A DNA stretch of 64,000 bases from Osmia lignaria lignaria (Eukaryota; Arthropoda; Insecta; Hymenoptera; Megachilidae), in contig NW_027478167.1 of assembly GCF_051020975.1 (NCBI RefSeq), positions 7,936,001 through 8,000,000 on the forward strand. The letters are read 5' to 3'. Below are positions 60,108 to 64,000 of the stretch, piece after piece; positions within the stretch are counted from its first letter, which is position 1; every line of letters begins with the position of its first letter. A program made the translations under genes and the position numbers. Below the pieces are notes generated by a model, which saw nothing but the letters and a program-made list of their open reading frames with translations, had not been told where the DNA came from and ran no database searches.

Positions 60108-63100
60108 TTGCAGATTTATCTCAAGGGAAGGGGCCTGACGGACATATTTCGAGATATTTCTTATTCTTGTTGTTCTTCTTCTGCACAGCTAAGCTGGAAG
60201 TGGCATTTGCAGCTCGCAATAGTGCAGAGTTATCTCAAAGAAAGGAGCCACGGTGTTTCTGTATCTCTATTCTGTTGGTGCGGCTTCGGAACTTTTAAAT
60301 ATCTTGATATATCTCGAGAACTACGCATCTGATCAAAAAATATCATAGAACATAAAAGGTAGGAAACCTCATTGTCTACAAAAAAGGTCTCTTAACATTT
60401 TGCCATAGCTCGCTTCGTTTCCGAGATATTTGCAGATTTATCTCAAGGGAAGGGGCATGACGGACATATTTCGAGATATTTCTTCTTCTTGTTGTTCTTC
60501 TTCTGCACAGCTAAGCTGGAAGTGGCATTTGCGGCTCGCACTAGTGCAGAGTTATCTCAAAGAAAGGGGCCACGGTGTTTCTGTATCTCTATTATGTTGG
60601 TGCGGCTTCGGAACTTTTAAATATCTCGATATATCTCGAAAACTACGCTTCTGATCAAAAAATATCATAGAACATAAATTGTAGGAAACATAATTCTCTA
60701 CAAAAAAGGTCTCTTAACATTTTGCCATAGCTCGCTTCGTTTCCGAGATATTTGCAGGTTTATCTCAAGGGAAGGGGTATGACGGACATATTTCGAGATA
60801 TTTCTTCTTCTTGTTGTTCTTCTTCTGCACAGCTAAGCTGGAAGTGGCATTTGCGGCTCGCACTAGTGCAGAGTTATCTCAAAGAAAGGGGCCACGGTGT
60901 TTCTGTATCTCTATTATGTTGGTGCGGCTTCGGAACTTTTAAATATCTCGATATATCTCGAAAACTACGCTTCTGATCAAAAAATATCATAGAACATAAA
61001 TTGTAGGACACATAATTCTCTACAAAAAAGGTCTCTTAACATTTTGCCATAGCTCGCTTCGTTTCCGAGATATTTGCAGATATATCTCAAGGGAAGGGGC
61101 CTGACGGACATATTTCGAGATATTTCTTCTTCTTGTTGTTCTTCTTCTGCACAGCTAAGCTGGAAGTGGCATTTGCAGCTCGCAATAGTGCAGAGTTATC
61201 TCAAAGAAAGGGGCCACGGTGTTTCTGTATCTCTATTATGTTGGTGCGGCTTCGGAACTTTTAAATATCTTGATATATCTCGAGAACTACGCATCTGATC
61301 AAAAAATATCATAGAACATAAAAAGTAGGAAACTTAATTCTCTACAAAAAAGGTCTCCTAACATTTTGCCATAGCTCGCTTCGTTTCCGAGATATTTGCA
61401 GATATATCTCAAGGGAAGGGGCCTGACGGACATATTTCGAGATATTTCTTCTTCTTGTTGTACTTCTTCTGCACAGCTAAGCTGGAAGTGGCATTTACAG
61501 CTCGCAATAGTGCAAAGTTATCTCAAAGAAAGGGGCGACGGTGTTTCTGTATCTCTATTATGTTGGTGCGGCTTCGGAACTTTTAAATATCTTGATATAT
61601 CTCGAGAACTACGCATCTGATCAAAAAATATCATAGAACATAAATAGTAGGAAACTTAATTCTCTACAAAAAAGGTCTCTCAACATTTTGCCATAGCTCT
61701 CTTCGTTTCCGAGATATTTGCAGATTTATCTCAAGGGAAGGGGCATGACGGACATATTTCGAGATATTTCTTCTTCTTGTTGTTCTTCTTCTGCACAGCT
61801 AAGCTGGAAGTGGCATTTGCGGCTCGCACTAGTGCAGAGTTATCTCAAAGAAAGGGGCCACGGTGTTTCTGTATCTCTATTATGTTGGTGCGGCTTCGGA
61901 ACTTTTAAATATCTCGATATATCTCGAAAACTACGCTTCTGATCAAAAAATATCATAGAACATAAATTGTAGGACACATAATTCTCTACAAAAAAGGTCT
62001 CTGAACATTTTGCCATAGCTCGCTTCGTTTCCGAGATATTTGCAGGTTTATCTCAAGGGAAGGGGCCTAACGGACATATTTCGAGATATTTCTTCTTCTT
62101 GTTGTTCTTCTTCTGCACAGCTAAACTGGAAGTGGCATTTCCAGCTCGCAATAGTGCAGAGTTATCTCAAAGAAAGGAGCCACGGTGTTTCTGTATCTCT
62201 ATTCTGTTGGTGCGGCTTCGGAACTTTTAAATATCTTGATATATCTCGAGAACTACGCATCTGATCAAAAAATATCATACAACATAATAAGTAGGAAACT
62301 TAATTCTCTACAAAAAAGGTCTCTTAACATTTTGCCATAGCTCGCTTCGTTTCCGAGATATTTGCAGATTTATCTCAAGGGAAGGGGCCTGACGGACATA
62401 TTTCGAGATATTTCTTCTTCTTGTGGTTCTTCTTCTGCACAGCTAAGCTGGAAGTGGCATTTGCGGCTCGCACTAGTGCAGAGTTATCTCAAAGAAAGGG
62501 GCCACGGTGTTTCTGTATCTCTATTATATTGGTGCGGCTTCGGAACTTTTAAATATCTTGATATATCTCGAGAACTACGCATCTGATCAAAAAATATCAT
62601 ACAACATAATAAGTAGGAAACTTAATTCTCTACAAAAAAGGTCTCTTAACATTTTGCCATAGCTCGCTTCGTTTCCGAGATATTTGCAGATTTATCTCAA
62701 GGGAAGGGGCCTGACGGACATATTTCGAGATATTTCTTCTTCTTGTGGTTCTTCTTCTGCACAGCTAAGCTGGAAGTGGCATTTGCGGCTCGCACTAGTG
62801 CAGAGTTATCTCAAAGAAAGGGGCCACGGTGTTTCTGTATCTCTATTATATTGGTGCGGCTTCGGAACTTTTAAATATCTTGATATATCTCGAGAACTAC
62901 GCATCTGATCAAAAAATATCATAGAACATAAATAGTAGGAAACTTAATTCTCTACAAAAAAGGTCTCTCAACATTTTGCCATAGCTCTCTTCGTTTCCGA
63001 GATATTTGCAGATTTATCTCAAGGGAAGGGGCCTGACGGACATATTTCGAGATATTTCTTATTCTTGTTGTTCTTCTTCTGCACAGCTAAGCTGGAAGTG

Positions 63101-63327
63101 GCATTTGCAGCTCGCAATAGTGCAGAATTATCTCAAAGAAAGGGGCCACGGTGTTTCTGTATCTCTATTATGTTGGGGCGGCTTCGGAATTTTTAAATAT
63201 CTTGATATATCTCGAGAACTACGCATCTGATCAAAAAATATCATAGAACATAAAAAGTAGGAAACTTAATTCTCTACAAAAACGGTCTCTTAACATTTTG
63301 CCATAGCTCGCTTCGTTTCCGAGATAT
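60108..63327 (+). repeat. 3,220-bp 10-mer HOR, copy 2
   Basis: This is the second copy. Its eighth unit (62362) reads TTGTGGTTC where copy 1 (59142) reads TTGTTGTTC. Its last unit (63006) has a Q middle with private GCAGAATTATC, TTGGGGCGG and GGAATTTTTAAAT, where copy 1 has the hybrid unit. The HOR does not continue beyond 63327. Confidence 0.92.
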
Positions 63328-63971
63328 TTGCAGATTTATCTCAAGGGAAGGGGCCTGACGGACACATTTCGAGATATTTCTTCTTCTTGTTGTTCTTCTT
63401 CTGCACAGCTAAGCTGGAAGTGGCATTTGCGGCTCGCACTAGTACACAGTTATCTCAAAGAAAGGGGCCACGGTGTTTCTGTATCTCTATTATGTTGGTG
63501 CGGCTTCGGAACTTTTAAATATCTCGATATATCTCGAAAACTACCCTTCTGATCAAAAAATATCATAGAACATAAATTGTAGGAAACATAATTCTCTACA
63601 AAAAACGGCTCTTAACATTTTGCCATAGCTCGCTTCGTTTCCGAGATATTTGCAGATATATCCCAAGGGAAGGGGCCTGACGGACATATTTCGACATATT
63701 TCTTCTTCTTGTTGTTCTTCTTCTGCACAGCTAAGCTGGAAGTGGCATTTGTAGGTCGCAATAGTGCAGAGTTATCTCAAAGAAAGGGGCCACGGTGTTT
63801 CCGTATCTCTATTATGTTGGTGCGCCTTCGGAACTTTTAAATATCTCGATATATCTCGAAAACTACGCTTCTGATCAAAAAATATCATAGAACGTAAATT
63901 GTAGGAAACATTATTCTCTACAAAAAAGGTCTCTTAACATTTTGCCATAGCTCGCTTCGTTTCCGAGATAT
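63328..63971 (+). repeat. Zone E: zone-A-like monomers after the last HOR
   Basis: Two complete units. The first is R/k with GTACACAGTTATC (close to the GTGCACAG family at 3767, 15681, 20832, 22764 and 25018). The second has TATATCCCAAGG, TTTCGACATATTTC and GCATTTGTAGGTCGC, which breaks the frame with TAG. Neither has a zone-D marker, and AAAAAACGGCTC between them recalls the AAAAAACG ends of zone A. Amplification of zone D stops at a sharp edge. Confidence 0.8.
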
Positions 63972-64000
63972 TTGCAGATTTATCTCAAGGGAAGGGGCCT
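63972..64000 (+). repeat. Partial monomer cut by the right window edge
   Basis: The first 29 bases of a further unit (TTTATCTC type, AAGGGGCCT) show that the array continues beyond the window in the same phase and orientation. Confidence 0.97.

Larger units (their letters stand above)
44974..63327 (+). repeat. Zone D: GGGCATGACGG family with nested HORs
   Basis: Fifty-seven units. A C-to-A change giving GGGCATGACGG (or GGGTATGACGG) is in 17 units between 45940 and 61718 and nowhere else. Other private markers are TTGTTGTACTTC with GTGCAAAGTTATC, TTGTGGTTCTTC with TTATATTGGTG, TTCTTATTCTTG, and AAAGGAGCC with ATTCTGTTGG. All units are 322 bp. The zone contains a 966-bp 3-mer, a 3,220-bp 10-mer and blocks repeated at 6,762 bp (21 units). 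Confidence 0.88.
1..64000 (+). repeat. 322-bp satellite DNA array, 198 full head-to-tail monomers
   Basis: The whole window is one tandem repeat. The landmark GAGATATTTGCAG recurs every 322 bp from 225 to 63972. The total of 63,747 bp equals 198 x 322 minus 9, and the 9 bp is fully explained by nine length-variant units: 321 bp at 4089, 20511 and 27917; 323 bp at 4410, 26950 and 30814; 319 bp at 33391, 38218 and 42401. All units lie in the same orientation and none is interrupted by other sequence. Neighbouring units differ by scattered substitutions, and blocks of units recur as higher-order repeats. Known biology: arrays of this kind are typical of centromeric or pericentromeric heterochromatin in eukaryotes. 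Placement at a centromere is inference. The plus-strand label is arbitrary. Confidence 0.99.

Noticed and set aside
547..63552. About 180 plus-strand open frames of 73-84 codons as protein-coding genes
   Set aside because: They start at TTG, are one per satellite monomer, change frame from unit to unit, vary mainly at amino-acid-changing sites and are broken in 18 units by changes that spread freely. No recognisable domain, start context or regulatory signal is present.
1..64000. CRISPR array
   Set aside because: The period is 322 bp with no alternation of short repeat and unique spacer. Whole units are alike.
1..64000. Ribosomal or 5S RNA gene array, or tRNA cluster
   Set aside because: I found no rRNA core motif, internal promoter box pair or cloverleaf in the monomer. 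The check was by eye, so a covariance-model search would be the formal test.
1..64000. Transposable element, LTR or terminal inverted repeats
   Set aside because: The monomers are contiguous, without target-site duplications, reverse transcriptase or transposase motifs, or any inserted non-satellite sequence.
1..64000. Telomeric short repeats
   Set aside because: No runs of TTAGG, TTAGGG or similar units are present.

Overview
The window is one uninterrupted, head-to-tail array of a single 322-bp satellite DNA monomer. Taking the conserved TTGCAG as monomer position 1, there is a 224-bp partial unit at the left edge, then exactly 198 complete units (225-63971), then a 29-bp partial unit at the right edge. 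Of the 198 units, 189 are 322 bp, three are 321, three are 323 and three are 319. All units have the same orientation. I see no gene, RNA gene, transposon, inverted segment or unique sequence. A hand count on one unit (5377-5698) gives about 39% GC. This is the composition and structure of a eukaryotic centromeric or pericentromeric heterochromatin satellite. The host cannot be named from the sequence. An invertebrate such as an insect is a weak guess only.

Each monomer carries swappable variant modules: three 5' types (TTTATCTC, TATATCTC, TTCAGCTCAAAGG), three middle types (R: GCGGCTCGCACTAG; Q: CAGCTCGCAATAG; N: AAACTGG plus TTCCAGCTCGCAATAG) and two 3' types (e: CTCGAGAACTACGCATC with AAAAAGTAGGAAACTTAA; k: CTCGAAAACTACGCTTC with AAATTGTAGGAAACATAA). 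The arrangement of these modules divides the array into zones. Zone A (1 to about 18.6 kb) is mixed, with the TTCAGCTC 5' type and short 2-mer and 4-mer duplications. Zone B (about 18.6-28.9 kb) holds a 7-monomer, 2,254-bp higher-order repeat (HOR). Zone C (about 28.9-45.0 kb) is rich in N-type units and holds a 13-monomer, 4,183-bp HOR plus a longer relative of it. Zone D (about 45.0-63.3 kb) is marked by GGGCATGACGG units and holds nested 3-mer (966 bp), 10-mer (3,220 bp) and roughly 12-unit duplicated blocks 21 units apart. Zone E (63.3 kb to the end) returns to zone-A-like units.

About 180 of the 198 units contain a 74-codon open frame, but it starts at TTG, its variants are mostly amino-acid changing, and broken copies spread as freely as open ones. 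I treat it as non-coding. The informative content is the evolutionary record: an ancient 28-bp duplication inside the monomer, nested unequal-crossover HORs, hybrid monomers marking crossover or conversion points, and zone-specific mutations. There is no set of genes working together here.
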